Source: Euleptes europaea (Eukaryota; Chordata; Lepidosauria; Squamata; Sphaerodactylidae). From it: 64,000 nt of DNA. The position numbers and the translations under genes were made by a program. How positions within the stretch are numbered: position 1 is the stretch's first letter; every line of letters starts with the position of its first letter. The DNA lies in contig NC_079318.1 in NCBI RefSeq assembly GCF_029931775.1, positions 33,866,159 to 33,930,158 on the forward strand, read 5' to 3'. Positions 44,526-56,752 of this stretch are shown piece by piece. The notes beneath the pieces are model-generated. The model saw only the letters and a program-made list of their open reading frames with translations. It did not search any database and had not been told where the DNA came from.

Positions 44526-44870
44526 AGAAGTTTCCCCATTAAGGTTAATTTCAAAAAAGTCATTAAAACCTGTAATTCCTTTTGTATCTTATTGTCTTTT
44601 AAAAGTTTATCATTCATTCGCCATCTAAATGCTTGTTTATTGTTCCAATCAAAAGTAACAGGATTATGATCAGAAAAAGTTCTAGGTAAGATATGAATTT
44701 TACGTAGTTGCGTGAAGATTGATTTACTGGCCCATATCATATCGATTCTGGAGTGTGAATCATGTCTTGCTGAATAAAAGGTGTATTCTTTAGCTGTTGT
44801 ATTCATTGTTCTCCAAATGTCTTGTAATTCTAATTCTGAAGCCATGGTAAAGAAAGTTTTATAAGAGGTT
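44522..44870 (-). mobile_element. L1-clade LINE, endonuclease C-terminal piece
   Basis: Minus-strand frame with HDSHSRIDMIWASK and RTFSDHNPVTFDW, the SDH motif of the apurinic-type endonuclease. It joins the large ORF at 44522 by a frame change. The element is truncated in the endonuclease at about 44870. Confidence 0.85.
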
Positions 44871-45769
44871 TCTTGTGAACTGCTGTCGTTATCTTGAAAT
44901 CAGGAGAGAGAAAATGAATTAATCTCCCTGTTAATCTCACTGGCCGTTCTGACTGCAGAAACTGTTTTAGAAACGTGTAGGTGCCAATGCTTTGCTACAG
45001 TTCTACCATGCTCCCTCCAGAAAAATCTGAATTTTGTTTAGACCCTGGAACACTGGACGAAGTAGCCAGGGGATAAGCCCGCCACAGAGAGGATCTGTTC
45101 AGTTCCATGGAAGCAGGGCGCTAAGCAGTTGTTGCTGGCATTGCCTACGCCGTTTGACAGCTCAGTGCCCCATGGAATCTCGGCAGAAGCCTGGCAGGAA
45201 GTCCTGAGGCACGGCACAAAGGCAGCTGTTATTGGCATTATAGTTTATAGGCCTGCCTTTATAGCGATGGGCAAAACAAATTCTGAAAGTCACTCAGATT
45301 CAGTTGTAAACCACAAAAACCTCTGCTTTGCCACGCGTCTCTCCATTGGGTTCAACACGGCAGAGAAGTCAGCTTTTGATGAACTGCTGGAGCACTCCGC
45401 AAGACTACTTAAATCAGAGGATCCCATGTTTATTTTCTCTGACCTGCAATGACCAACTCCAGTTGGATGTGTGACATTGCTAACCACAAAAACTAAAGAC
45501 TTTCTGGTTGGATATATGAAAAAACTGACTTTAAACTCTTGAAAACTAAAACAAACTATTCTGCCAGGCTTATGGTTGAGGTCAGCTACGGTTTTACCTA
45601 TAAATACTGGCCGCCCTAATCCTCCCCACCCCTGCTGCTGATTCCACCACCTTTTTGCTTTATACCACCTTTGGGGCTTGTCCATCTGCTCGCCCGGATG
45701 CAACCAGATACTCGTTTTTGGCACCATTGGACATTTTGGTCCTTATTTATTAGATTGTATTGGGCTGTT
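44871..45769. other. Intergenic sequence, nothing recognised
   Basis: Open frames up to 145 codons on both strands (45129-45452 and 45290-45727) have no motif I know and overlap each other; I do not call a gene. Confidence 0.4.
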
Positions 45770-45905
45770 TGAACCATAGTTTTAATGCTTTTGTCCTGGG
45801 TTGTTGTTGTTGTTGTTTTTAATGTGGTATTTTTGTGAGCCGCCCTGAGCCCAGCCTTATGCCTGGGGACGGCGGGGTAGAAATGCAATAAATAAACAAA
45901 CAAAT
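45770..45905 (+). mobile_element. L2-like LINE 3' end
   Basis: (TTG)n, then GAGCCGCCCTGAGCCCAGCC, GGGACGGCGGGGTAGAAATG and CAATAAATAAACAAAC form the terminal stem and tail. Confidence 0.65.
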
Positions 45906-46197
45906 AATGCAAAAGGATGGCTACCATGGCATAAGGCTCTTCATTATGTCGATCCAACCCACCCTGTGAAGAAGAATATGGTAGCATGCCTAGTTATCAC
46001 AACTGAATAGTATGGGGCACAATGACTCTTCTTCCTCTGCTGGCCAGAAGTAGCATTGCATGCCTCTGTGGATCATTCTTTCCAATGACCTTTGGACTTG
46101 CATTTCTTGAGGAACACCAGTTCCCGCCAACCCATCCATGCCATGTGAAGCCAGTGAGGGAAGTCTTAAATGCAGTTTTTTCATGTGGCATGGAGAG

Positions 46198-46406
46198 TAG
46201 GGTTGCCAACCTCCAGGTAGCAGCTGGAGATCTCCTGCTATTACAACTAATCTCCAGTCAATATAGATCAGTTCACCTGGAGAAAATGGTCGCTTTGGCA
46301 ATTGGACTCTATGGCATTGAAGTCCCTCCCCTCCCCAAACCCATCCCTCCTCAGGCTCTGCCCCAAAACCCTCCCACCAGTGGTGAAGAGGGACCTGGAA
46401 GCCCTA
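46198..46406. mobile_element. hAT-type MITE (family A), full length
   Basis: Ends TAGGGTTGCCAACCTCC and GACCTGGAAGCCCTA. The target duplication ATGGAGAG is perfect on both sides. Confidence 0.93.
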
Positions 46407-46460
46407 ATGGAGAGTGACTGTACAAGGTAAAAACATCTACAATCCCTAAAGCAGCTCAAA

Positions 46461-46659
46461 TAGGGTTGCCAGCATCCATGTACTAGCTGGAGATCTCATG
46501 CTATTACAATTGATCTCAAGCTGATAGAGGTCAGTTCATCCGGAGAAAATGGCCACTTTGGCAATTGGACTGGGTGGCACTCCCTTCCCCAAACCCTGCC
46601 CTCCTCAGGCTCCGCCCAAAACCCCCCCACCGGTGGCAAATAGAGACCTGGCAACCCTA
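46461..46659. mobile_element. hAT-type MITE (family A), full length
   Basis: Ends TAGGGTTGCCAGCATCC and ACCTGGCAACCCTA. The target duplication AGCTCAAA is perfect on both sides. It lies only 54 bp from the previous copy. Confidence 0.93.
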
Positions 46660-47419
46660 AGCTCAAATCCCCAGCCAGAGTGACAGTCATACATGGTCCT
46701 GCTTTCTTACCTATTGTTAGCCTTGCTTGCTCAGCTAGTTTGCTTAAAGGTCGCTTGTTTGTATTTGATTTGACTGTTGGGGTGGCATGCTCTATTGAGA
46801 ATGTTCTCCAGCCTGACCTAGACTGACTTATGGTCCCACAGCTGCCTTTTAACTTAAAGACATCCATTAGTATTAATTGTAATTTGGTGCACCTTTGCAT
46901 CAAAACAAGGATTCTCAAGAGGAGTTTAACAAAGGAGGATGTTTCACCAGTGAATGCACATTGGCTAACATAGTGGAATCTCCACTGTAGCTCCTGGAGC
47001 AGGCATACTTATTTTAGCTCTCTGAAGTTTAACAACATGCTTGTGGCCTGTAATGAACACAGACTTCCTCATGTGAAGAAAACCCAAGGCATTTCCTGAT
47101 TCCAAATTTAATGGGCATCATTCAGATCTGGACATCTGCTGTTCACAGTAGTTAAAGCAATACCATGGAATTAGTGGGCATTTCAAGTTCTAAATACAGT
47201 ACAAAGAAAAGCATCACCAGGGCAGAAGCAGCTTCAGGGATCTTGCAAGATACGCCACTTGCTCTACACTATCCTGAACCCGTTTTCTATACAACATGCA
47301 ACAATGCAGAGGGGCAAAGCAAGCTTACATGAAATGTAATGAGCTGCAACTCAGAGCCAAATAACAAGTCATGTTTTTGATAAGTTGGATCTGAGTTATA
47401 GTAGTCACAGTGCAGGGAA
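46660..47419. other. Intergenic sequence, nothing recognised
   Basis: No exon or repeat landmark. Confidence 0.4.
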
Positions 47420-47627
47420 TAGGGTTGCCAACCTCCAGGTACTAGCTGGAGATCTCTTGTTATTACCACTGATCTCCAGCCAACGGAGATCAGTTCACCT
47501 GGAGAAAATGGCCGCTTTGGCAATTGGACTCTAGCATTGAAGTCCCTCCCTTCCCCCAAACCCCGCCCTCCTCAGGCTCTGCCTCAAAAACCTCCTGCCA
47601 GTTGCAAAGAGGGACCTGGAAACCCTA
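47420..47627. mobile_element. hAT-type MITE (family A), full length
   Basis: Ends TAGGGTTGCCAACCTCC and GACCTGGAAACCCTA. Flanks GCAGGGAA and GCGGGGAA match at 7 of 8. Confidence 0.9.
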
Positions 47628-47884
47628 GCGGGGAAAGGCAGCTGCAGGGAAAGGCATTTTTAAAGTCCCCCAGGAGCTTGACTGGGCTCAGGGTGACTGG
47701 GCTTCTGCCTCTCTCCCTGCTCTGAAATGGCCATGTTTTTAAAGTCCCACCACACCATCCTCCTGAGCCCAGTCGAGTTCCTGGGGACTTTAAACATGTC
47801 TTTCCTCCCAGCTGCTGAGTGACTACTAGTCCCTGAGTGCTACCATCTGTCAGCAATGCTGATTCTGTGACCTTAGGCAGATGA

Positions 47885-48024
47885 TGAGAGGGAGGGCATC
47901 TTGGCCATCTTCTGGTCACTAGGGGTGTGGAGGGGGGAGGTAGTTGCGAATTTCCTGCATTGTGCAGGGAGTTGGACTTGATGGCCCTGGTGGTCCCTTC
48001 CAACTCTATGATTCTATGATTCTA
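47885..48024 (+). mobile_element. CR1 LINE 3' end
   Basis: GGCATCTTGGCCATCTTCTG, CCTGCATTGTGCAGGGAGTT, GGTCCCTTCCAACTCTATGA and a doubled ATTCTATG end, the classic CR1 terminus. Confidence 0.82.
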
Positions 48025-48171
48025 GAACCTGGACCCAACCAATGGAGTGTGTAGTTTTGCCCTCAGAAGCTTTAGTCTGGATATATGCTGAATTCATTGG
48101 TGTGATTTTTAAAAAGGAATCACATAGAAATGTCTTTCATCACTGTTCTCTGATCCTTCTGCTAATGCTAC

Positions 48172-48948
48172 TATCTACAGCTGAACATCAAGAAGACAGA
48201 AGTAATGACTACAGGAGAATTACTCAACTTTGAGGCTGACAATGAGGAAATTGAAATTGTTCAAGACTTTCTATTCCTTGGCTCCATCATCAACCAAAAG
48301 GGAGACCGCAGCCAAGAAATCCGAAGGAGACTGAGACTGGGAAGGGCAGCCATGAAGGAGCTAGAAAAGATTCTTAAGTGTAAGGATGTGTCACTGGCAA
48401 CCAAGATCAAGTTAATTTATGCCATTGTATTCCCTATTACTATGTATGGGTGTGAAAGCTGGACAATGAAGAAGCTGATAGGAAGAAAGTAGATTCCTTT
48501 GAAATGTGGCGTTGGAGGAAAGTGTTACGGATACCGTGGACTGCACAAAAAAAAAAAAACCAGTAGGTTATAGATCAAATCAAGCCTGAACTGACCCTAG
48601 AAGCTAAAGACTAAACTGAGGCTGTCATACTTTGGTCACATTATGAGAAGACAAGAGAAGACACTGGAAAAGACAATCATGCTAGGAAATATTGAAGGTA
48701 GCAGGAAAAAGACCCAACAAGAAAGGAAGCCACAGCCCTCAGTTTTCAAGACCAACATAAGAACATAAGAAAAGCCATGCTGGATCAGACCAAGACCCAT
48801 CAAGTCCAGCAGTCTGTTTACACAGTGGCCGACCAGGTGCCTGAGCAAGGCTGTTAAGGATAGGACGTTTTGGAGGACATTGATTCATAGGGTCGCCATG
48901 AGTTGGAAGCGACTTGACGGCATTTAACACACACACACATACACTATC
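48172..48948 (+). mobile_element. BovB (RTE) LINE 3' part
   Basis: Encodes the RT tail LNIKKTEVMTTGELLNFEAD, FLFLGSIINQKGD, EIRRRLRLGRAAMKELEKIL, MYGCESWTMKK, then by frame change WRWRKVLRIPWTA-type residues. The 3' end reads CATAGGGTCGCCATGAGTTG, GAAGCGACTTGACGGC and an (AC)n tail at 48931-48946. These are hallmarks of squamate BovB, the LINE that moves Sauria-type SINEs. It is 5' truncated and split by a CR1 end. Confidence 0.88.
48754..48840 (-). mobile_element. CR1 LINE 3' end inserted in BovB
   Basis: AACATAAGAACATAAGAAAA, GCTGGATCAGACCAAG and GTCCAGCAGTCTGTTTACAC are the complement of the CR1 end. The BovB sequence continues on both sides (TTTTCAAGACC and CTGAGCAAGGCTGTTAA) with at most 1-3 bp repeated, as CR1 often does. 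Confidence 0.85.
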
Positions 48949-49214
48949 TTCTTGGGGGTTTGGGGTGCCAATTGAGGCACAGGGTTCACTTCTAACGGTA
49001 CAATCCTAAGCAGTCATGTGGACAATTTTTCCATGGAATATTTTCCACTCCACATATCTAAGTATACTCTGCTTATCTATAGTTGACAGGGCTGTTGTTC
49101 TGCAAATCAATCATATTAGATGGGTTGAATGTGGGATGTATAGTCCAGACTTGTATATGGTGTATTTGCCTTCTTTTGCTAATGCTAATGGATTTTAATG
49201 ATAGATGTTTTATG

Positions 49215-49310
49215 GTCTTATTGTTTATTATTGGTTTCTTGCTATCCGCCCTGAGCCCGGCTTCGGCCAGAGATTGAGGGCAGGATAGAAATTTAAATAA
49301 ATACATACAT
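49215..49310 (+). mobile_element. L2-like LINE 3' end
   Basis: TATCCGCCCTGAGCCCGGCT, GAGGGCAGGATAGAAATTTA and AATAAATACATACATA; same terminus as 45770-45905. Confidence 0.62.
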
Positions 49311-51017
49311 ACATGTCCATCGGTTTTCAGGTTCAGAAGTTCAGTGTTGCCGAGTACTGGTGGAAAGAGCCAATTGGCAGGCTGGTGCCTCAAAGTCTGG
49401 GGGTTCTTTTCGTATCTGGGGCGCATAGTATGATGTCCATGCAAATTAGCTTCCAAACTGAGGAAAAAGGCTAAAATGTAAGAAAAATAAGGTATGGAAA
49501 ACATTTATTTTGGTGGCATCCTGTGTACAGTCCTTTATTATTGTCATTAAAAAATCTGATTTCAAAGATGGTCACAGTGCGGGGAAATGAAGCCTCTACT
49601 CGAGGCGACCTTCAGTTTGAGAGCAGGTTTTCAGGGGGGGGGGTGATGTCAGAGCCAGCCGAAGTCATGACCAAGGCAGCTCTTGTGAAAGAGATTTCTC
49701 ACCCAGACTATCCTGATCCAGATCAACCCACTGAATGGTGATGGATAGTTTAGTCAGACCAAGTTGGCTCCGATTACACGACCCCTGCCTCAACCAAACC
49801 AGTCAAAGATAGAAAAATGGGAGAAAGCACAGAGCTGTGCATCTGAGCAAAGGCAAATAGCTGAAACCCAAAAAAGTCCCAATATCTATTCAGATTTTTC
49901 GGGAATCGCCTATTCGGCTTTCGGCATATTCCCAGGTTTTAGTATTTAGTCGACCCAAACCCAAATATTGCCGAAACGGCTAATTACGGGTTTATTTTCA
50001 GTTTGGGTATATCGATATGCACAACCATAGCACAAACCAAGAAGTCTGGAGTTTTTTGATGACAGCATGCCAAGGTCTTGTGGGGACCCAAACAAGAATT
50101 CCAATAAAACCCAGAAGGAAAAGAACTAGGAAAGAGTAAATAGTACATCAAGACAGCTGAGATTCAGGGAACACAGCAAAACAGGAACACTTCAAAATGA
50201 GATTATTAAGCACACTTTCAGAGGATTTAGCAGCTTAAATACAGGAGCAAGAGACGAATACCAGATGAAGCATTTGATTTTCCCAGGGTTGGAGAGGGGC
50301 AGAGAATTCAGGCGAAGTCAGCAGACAGTTACCTTATTGGTTGGGGGGTACAGCGGAGTGAGCTCTCCTATTTGAAAACTTCCAAATAAGAAAAGGAAGG
50401 GAAAGCGGCATGTCAGAGGCGGGTTTAGTTACCTCCCGAGAACATGTCATGAAAGAGAAAACTTCATTAATTAGAGGTTGATGTTACTCTGTCAGAAAGG
50501 AATGTGGCAAAGCACCAGAGCACTGTACCAAAAGAGCACCTGATTAAAGCAAAAGCCCTTGAACAATAGTCTAAGAGCCTTCAGTGTGTAATTGAGTCAG
50601 TTTATCTCTGGGCCTCCATTGTACCGGGCAATGTGTCCCTGAGCTTATCATGCTGCCAGAGAATGGTTCTCTGACATGATGCGCTTTGGCATTTCTGTTG
50701 ATACCTATTCTTCAGCCAAGTCGCCACCTATTATTCTGCAAATGGCCCAAGAGCCGCACATGACTGGCAAACACAGACTGGTCATGAACCCAAAGCCTTA
50801 CAAAATGGAGGGTTATTTACGTAATTTTATTTCAAATAATCCGATGACCCAAAAGTCTGGGACAACATAAATCACACTGATACTGCTCTCTAATTCCACC
50901 TTTGTATTGCAGCCACTACAGCCCAAACTTTTGCCACTGTCAGCATTATACCAAAATCAATATCAGCTAGCCCCCCCAAAAAAAATCTGGGGAAGAGGAA
51001 GAAGCACCAGTAGCAAT
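49311..51017. other. Intergenic sequence, nothing firm
   Basis: 49865-50030 carries repeated CGG-containing motifs (TTTTTCGGGAATCGCCTATT, CGGCTTTCGGCATATTCCC) that look like an unnamed repeat. No exon. Confidence 0.4.
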
Positions 51018-51226
51018 TAGGGTTTCCAAGTCCCTCTTTGCCACCGGTAGGAGGTTTTTGGGGCAGAGCCTGAGAAGGGTGGGGTTTGGGGAGGGGAGGG
51101 ACTTCAATGCCATAGACTCCAATTGCCAAAACAGCCATTTTCTCCCAGTGAACTGATCTCTATCGGCTGGAGATCAGTTGTAATCGCAGGAGATCTCCAG
51201 CTAGTACCTGGAGGTTGGCAACCCTA
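51018..51226. mobile_element. hAT-type MITE (family A), full length
   Basis: Ends TAGGGTTTCCAAGTCCC and CTGGAGGTTGGCAACCCTA. The target duplication GTAGCAAT is perfect at 51010-51017 and 51227-51234. Confidence 0.93.
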
Positions 51227-51755
51227 GTAGCAATTATTGGCTGAATCCAGAACTCTCTCGACAGGGCCACCAGCATGCAAACAAAGAAAATATGAGCCAG
51301 CATTTCAATTGCACCAGATCCCAAGGACAGTCTATGTAAAAAGCTGATCCTTGGAATCTACCCAGCAAAATAGAGGAGGTAAAAGCATTTAAACTAGCCG
51401 AAAGAAAAATCCTCCATTATTTAGGGATAATAAATTGATAGAAATAAGATGGAAGTGTAGAAGAAGGAACAATATCAAAGCATTCAGCACATTTTACAAG
51501 CCCTAGCAAGGGCCAGCTGATGATCTAAGGCCCCCAATGTTCTATCTAGAGAAAGCGTTGTGGCCCGAGGGCAAATAGATAACAAAATCACAGGGGACAG
51601 CCCCAACATATGGAGTTGAAATTCAAGATTGAGTCTCCATTGTGAACATAGCAAACAGAGTATAAAAAAAGGAAGGAAACCAGAAGCCTCTCTAGAAAAC
51701 AGAACCTTCAGGTAAAGGTGGAAAGCCAACAGGCTTAATGGTTATGGCAACAATA
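51227..51755. other. Intergenic sequence, nothing recognised
   Basis: No exon or repeat landmark. Confidence 0.4.
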
Positions 51756-51892
51756 TAGGGTTGCTAGTTCTAGGAGGGGAAATCCGTGGAGATTTTGGTG
51801 GTGGAGCCTGGGGAGGGCAGGACTGGGAAGGGGAGGGACCTAAGCGGGGTATAATGCCATTTTCTTTGGGGGAACTGATCCCCTCAAATCCA
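51756..51892. mobile_element. hAT-type MITE (family A), truncated
   Basis: TAGGGTTGCTAGTTCTAGGA, GGGGAAATCC and GGGGGAACTGATCCCCTC; the far end is missing. Confidence 0.7.
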
Positions 51893-52363
51893 TTAAATTA
51901 CACCTTTAATTCCGGGGTCTCCTCAGGGATATTTTATGTCTGTTCTGGTTACTTTTCATTCCTTATAATAATCACATATTAGGTGTTCCTAGATATAAAT
52001 GTACCTTAGGTATCCCTGAGGAATAATCACATGTTGTGTGAAATACCAGAGAAGAACAACTCCAGCCCCCACTAAATGCTGCACCTGAGCACAGCCAGTG
52101 CAGATAGCATGCATGTGCCATGCATGTTCTTTCTACCTGATGGTTCCAAATGAACATTGTCAATATGTTGGGATTGTTTGGCTGCTTAAGCATTTTGCAG
52201 GGATGTGAATTGGCCTCCTCACTTCAAATGATGAGAGTAGAGAAACTTTTCTAGAGACTCTGAGACCAAGGCTCCTCCAGAACCATATCTGTAGTGCTTT
52301 TACACAATTGATGCCAATTATATTGAATAGCACTCCAAACAGGGTTGCCAACCTCCAGGTAGT
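51893..52363. other. Intergenic sequence ending in a hAT MITE tip
   Basis: 52341-52363 (AGGGTTGCCAACCTCCAGGT) is the first 20-odd bases of family A. The rest of that copy is replaced by the Penelope-like element, which may have inserted into it. Confidence 0.5.
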
Positions 52364-53910
52364 GCTGAGATAACTATATACAAGTACTAAAGATAGTCTG
52401 GCTAAGGTAAATATAGTACAGGCTCTCAGTTAAATGCAAACACATGTATTGACAAGTACAGAAGTGCAAGTGCTATTATGGTGCCAAAGGAAACTTATAA
52501 CTCTAAAAACGGATACAATACACAAAAGTAGCAAAGCTACTTCAAAAACAACAAGAATGTTATAACAAGGATATTATGTACACTTTTTCATATGCCAACT
52601 GTGATAGAAAACAATTCATGTATATTAAAAATCAGAGTCAGTGACTCTGTATCAAAGTCTCTTATTTTAAAACAGGAGGCAAAAAGGGAGATTGAAGTCG
52701 GAACGCCGTCCGGATGCTGTGCGTTTTCGTCGCCACCAGGGGCGGCTTCTTCAGCTCTCCGTGTGCAAGATTCCTGCGAGTGTAATAAAGTTTTCCAAAA
52801 AACGTTCTCAAAAGTAATCTCGTTACCAATAAATATAATATAGCTGATAACAATAATAAAGGTTCCTAAAAGACAATGGATACTTATGCATACCTTAAAT
52901 AGTTGAAGCAAATACTTAAAGTCTAGAAAATAGACGCGATTCTCAGCTTGTCACTACTTGCTCCCAAAGGGTTGCTCAGTGCTCTGTCTTTGGTGGCTCA
53001 ACAACAGGTGTTGCTAATTATAAGGCTTCAGGCTCAGCAGGTAAGGTTTCTCTATGAAACAGGTGCAGCTGATCAGAGAGACAGGTAAGATCTTCTAATG
53101 TTTACAAGAAGCAGGAAAAATCTAATTCACTATTAAGCCCAAATGGAAAATAAGATTTAAACAAGTAAATAAAACGTAACTCTTGCCTGAGCAAGATCTT
53201 TTGGACATTGTCAGTGTCAAAGGAGTTCCCCTTGTAAACCCAGATAGCAAAAAATCTGATGTCATTTTCATTATGTTTTTGTTCCACAAAATGGGAAGTC
53301 AATGGAGCGTCAAAATTCAATGATCTAATTCTGGATTTATGCTCGCCTATCCTAAGTTTGAGTGGGCGGCAGGTGCTGCCCACGTACAATTTTTGGCACT
53401 TGCACGTGATCCCGTACACACATCTGCTTGTGGAGCAGTTAGAGAAGTGATTGAGTCTGAACCTAAAATCTGAACTGGTTGAGCTGAATTCTTTGAGTGG
53501 TAAGCTCAATGGGCAGAAAGAGCAAGACCCGCATGGAAAATGGCCTGTGACAGCAGGGGAAGGACGTTGTGGTGAAATATCGGAGTAGATCAGCCTATCT
53601 CTAAGGGAAGTGTTCCTTCTGAGTCCAAAAGTGGGGGGAGAGGCACATCCTGGGATGCTGGATAGAATGTGTTAATGATTGTGAATGATGCGTTGAATGG
53701 AATTGGAATGGCGGCTGTAGGTTAAGGAACAGAAAATACCCTCTCTGGTGCGGGAATGAGATGTAGCAAGCATGGAATCCCGTGTTCTGAGGTCGGCTTT
53801 TTGTTTAGCATCTCGTAAGACTTGATCTGGATAGCCCCTCATGCTGAGATCTGTATGGAGGTTTCTGGCTGCTGCTTCATAATCACGTGGTAATGTGGAG
53901 TTCCTTTTGA
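52364..53910 (-). mobile_element. Penelope-like element, endonuclease and 3' part
   Basis: A minus-strand frame (53102-53509) encodes a Cys-containing lead (CSTSRCVYGITCKC) followed by KLYVGSTCRPLKLRIGEHKS, the GIY-YIG-type endonuclease of Penelope-like elements. The linker between RT and endonuclease is read further right (53510-53910; residues such as MRGYPDQVLRDAKQKADLR). The 3' region (52590-52920) has KKPPLVATKTHSIRTAFR. Penelope-like retroelements pair a telomerase-related RT with this endonuclease. The RT core is not on this strand but follows inverted. Frame breaks are present. Confidence 0.85.
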
Positions 53911-54150
53911 GACGAATGAATTGACTGAATTAGACAGGCGTCCAGATCCTAGCACCCCCACACACTTCCTGTTAGACATAGCTGATATTGTTTTGGAAAA
54001 TAACATCTTTCGTTACGGCTCGGAATTCTTTTTGCAGATCAAAGGAGTAGCAATGGGCGCCTCTTGCGCCCCTTCTATCGCAAATCTCTATATGGTAGCC
54101 TTTGAAAAGTGTTTCATCTTAGACAATAATCCTTATAAAAATGACATGTA
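53911..54150 (+). mobile_element. Penelope-like element, reverse-transcriptase core, inverted
   Basis: Plus-strand frame with FLLDIADIVLENNIFRYGSE and LQIKGVAMGASCAPSIANLY, matching the RT block QxxGxAMG..AP..ANL of Penelope-like elements. It starts where the minus-strand linker ends, so the copy is joined head to head. The RT catalytic DD and the N-terminus are not present. Confidence 0.82.
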
Positions 54151-56191
54151 AATTAAAATGGAAAAGGGAGTGGTTAAAGAAAATGGGGAGGGGCCAAATG
54201 GAGAAGGGGCTGTACCAAAGGGTTAGAGGAGAAAGGGACTGTACCAAAGGTTTAAGGGGGCCAAGTTATACAGTTATACAATACACAGAAACCTGAACCT
54301 GGCCCTTACCAGCCATCTGATCCCTATAGTTCCAATCACAATTACTACTAACCCAAGTAAATGTGCATCTTATATTTATTTTGCTAGATACATCCCCATT
54401 TTTCTACAACTGCTTCTACTAGCTATTCACAGAACAAAAGATGCCTCTCCCTGTCTATTGATTATATTTCCTCTTTGCTGTCTGTCCGCTAACGGTGAAT
54501 AGATTCTAATAAATATGCTATTTGAAATCCCTCGCTCATGATGAAAGAAAAGTAGCAACCTCAACAGTACTGAGCACACAAAGAAACTCTGAAGTCATAA
54601 GCCAAAACAAGAGTCAAGATAGTCTTGGATTTCCATAAGGCTCTGACAAAAACAGTACATGCCAATTTAGTTCTCCCTCTATCAGAATCCCCACCAGGAA
54701 GAAAAAAAAAGTGGGAGGGAATAGAAATTTAAAAGTGCACCGCCTAAGTCAGCAGCTACATCAATGTAAGGAGCTCTGTGTTTGTGGTGACAGAAAGAGA
54801 GGGAGGGAGGGAGAGGGAGAAGGAGTTTAATGTGTCTTTCAAACTACTGGGAGCTCGACGGGAATGTTTGATGAGAAAGAAAAAAGGTGCCCTGGACTCC
54901 TTTTCCTCCTTGTTTCTGATTCTTTAGACTAAAACTGTCTGACGTTTGTGGTGTAGAACATCTTGGAAAAAGTAACCCAGGTTTACAGGGTGGAGAAAAG
55001 GACTTTAAAAAAAACATACACCTCCAGCAAGGTAATACCAATTATTTCCCTACACTTTTTTTACAGATTTAATTTTGAAGGGGATGGGAACAGTGGGGAG
55101 TAGACTATTTTTTAAAAATTATTGTTATTTTTGCAGTTTTACGCTGTATGCATATTAGGAGATTCCCTGAGGGTAAGAAGCATAAATGAAATTGCACTAG
55201 AGTTGATATAGATTTTGTAAATTATTAGTATGCCTACGACGTTACATACACACACACACATGCACACACAAATAGCATCTGCAAGTTTTTATGGATATTA
55301 TCTTATAACCTGAAAGTATTTTTCAGGCAAGACAGTAGGTATATAATTTGTGTTGTCCTTTAAACTTGTATTCATTTTCAAGCATGGCTTTCATTCCAAC
55401 CCTCCCCTTTTTCCTTGCCATTTCGGAATTGCACAAATATTGGGTTAAGATGTTTCTCTAATGTTGTTTTCAGTAAGTTTCTGTAAAGTTAGTGGTGTTT
55501 TTTTTTAAAAAAATTTTTTTTTACTGCTATCTATTGGGCAATGACATTGTTGTTAAAGACGGTCCATTTGGAAATGAGGGACCTTCTTTAAATTAAGGAG
55601 AATCTGGCCTTGCCGACAAAACCAACTGACTGAGCCAATGGAAGCACATTCATGAGACCCATAGAAGGATGAATTTGTGTTATAGTACTTAACTGGTTTG
55701 GGAATCTCTTATTACTATACTAATTTCTGGAGGTAAAGCATATTGCATCCTCATGCAATTTGATTCACAATTTCATGTTACTATGAGACTTTTTTTAATG
55801 TTGGCCTTGGTAAACTAACTCAGCAACCCTTCCAGAATTGAAATAGCAGTGTGATTGTACATGTGTGTGTGTGTGTTGGGGCAGTAGAGGAGTCTCTTTT
55901 CTCCCCCAAATCGCCTTTTGTGCTGAATGGCTGCTATTCTAGGAAGACTTTGAAGAGGGCTAGCTCTATCAAGCTTGTCACTGCAGCTTACCTTCCCCTA
56001 GAGAGATTGGATTCTTGATAAGTCTCTACAATGTGATTTGTGTCCGACCAGTAGCAACATGTACTGACTGCCCCAAGCAAACATTTCAGGGAGCGAAAGA
56101 GAGCTCTGAATGCTTGGCTGATACCTGCATCACTTTTAAGGCAATAAAGAAATTATATAGTTCAGGAAGGAAAACGTTTTGGGACAGAGAA
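54151..56191. other. Intergenic sequence, nothing firm
   Basis: Short simple repeats: (GGGA)n near 54799, (CA)n at 55250-55270 and (TG)n at 55862-55877. No exon recognised. Confidence 0.4.
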
Positions 56192-56270
56192 CTTTCTTTC
56201 TTTCTTTCTTTCTTTCTTTCCTTCCTTCCTTCCTTCCTTCCTTCCTTCCTTCCTTCCTTCCTTCCTTCCC
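56192..56270. repeat. (CTTT)n-(CCTT)n microsatellite
   Basis: About 7 CTTT units pass into about 12 CCTT units. It inflates open frames on both strands (56015-56566, 56086-56328) that have no other coding support. Confidence 0.95.
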
Positions 56271-56752
56271 TAAACAAGTCCCAGAAGCAAAACAGAAAGC
56301 AGCTAAAATTGTCATTGTTCATTAGCATGTCACTGCAAAAGGAATTCAGTCAAAGGCACAAGATTTTCAAATGGGATTGTACAAAAAAGACAATCAGACA
56401 GCTTGCATTTAGCCATGGTAAACAATGTGCATATTTGTATAAGGAACACAGAAGGATTCAGACCACTGTTAGACTAAAAGATTTGTCTTTTGAGCTAATT
56501 GCTGAATGCGGATTGCCACCAGATTTTGAACAGACTTGTTTCTCATCTCATTTTAATCTGATCTGACAAATTGCTTGGCAGAGAGGAGGTTTCTGTAATA
56601 ACATGGAGATATATTCATCTTTTTTGTTGTAGAAAAGCGTGAATAAAACAAAAAAATCAGAAAACACCATTACTAGCTCTGGTTAAATTTGACTCTGGGC
56701 TGAGGTATAGGTTCGAGCACAGTAAAATCATGCATCTTTATATCTGCAATGT
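56271..56752. other. Intergenic sequence, nothing recognised
   Basis: No exon or repeat landmark. Confidence 0.4.

Noticed and set aside
41180-44870. One L1 insertion with twin-priming inversion
   Set aside because: The poly(A) end at 41380 is + strand with the ORF2 piece on its downstream side; twin priming would place the inverted part upstream, and a Tigger half and GC-rich block lie between.
45129-45727. Overlapping open frames on both strands
   Set aside because: No recognised domain, no splice context, and they overlap each other.
56015-56566. 183-codon open frame
   Set aside because: Its middle is the CTTT/CCTT microsatellite, and the flanks have no known motif.
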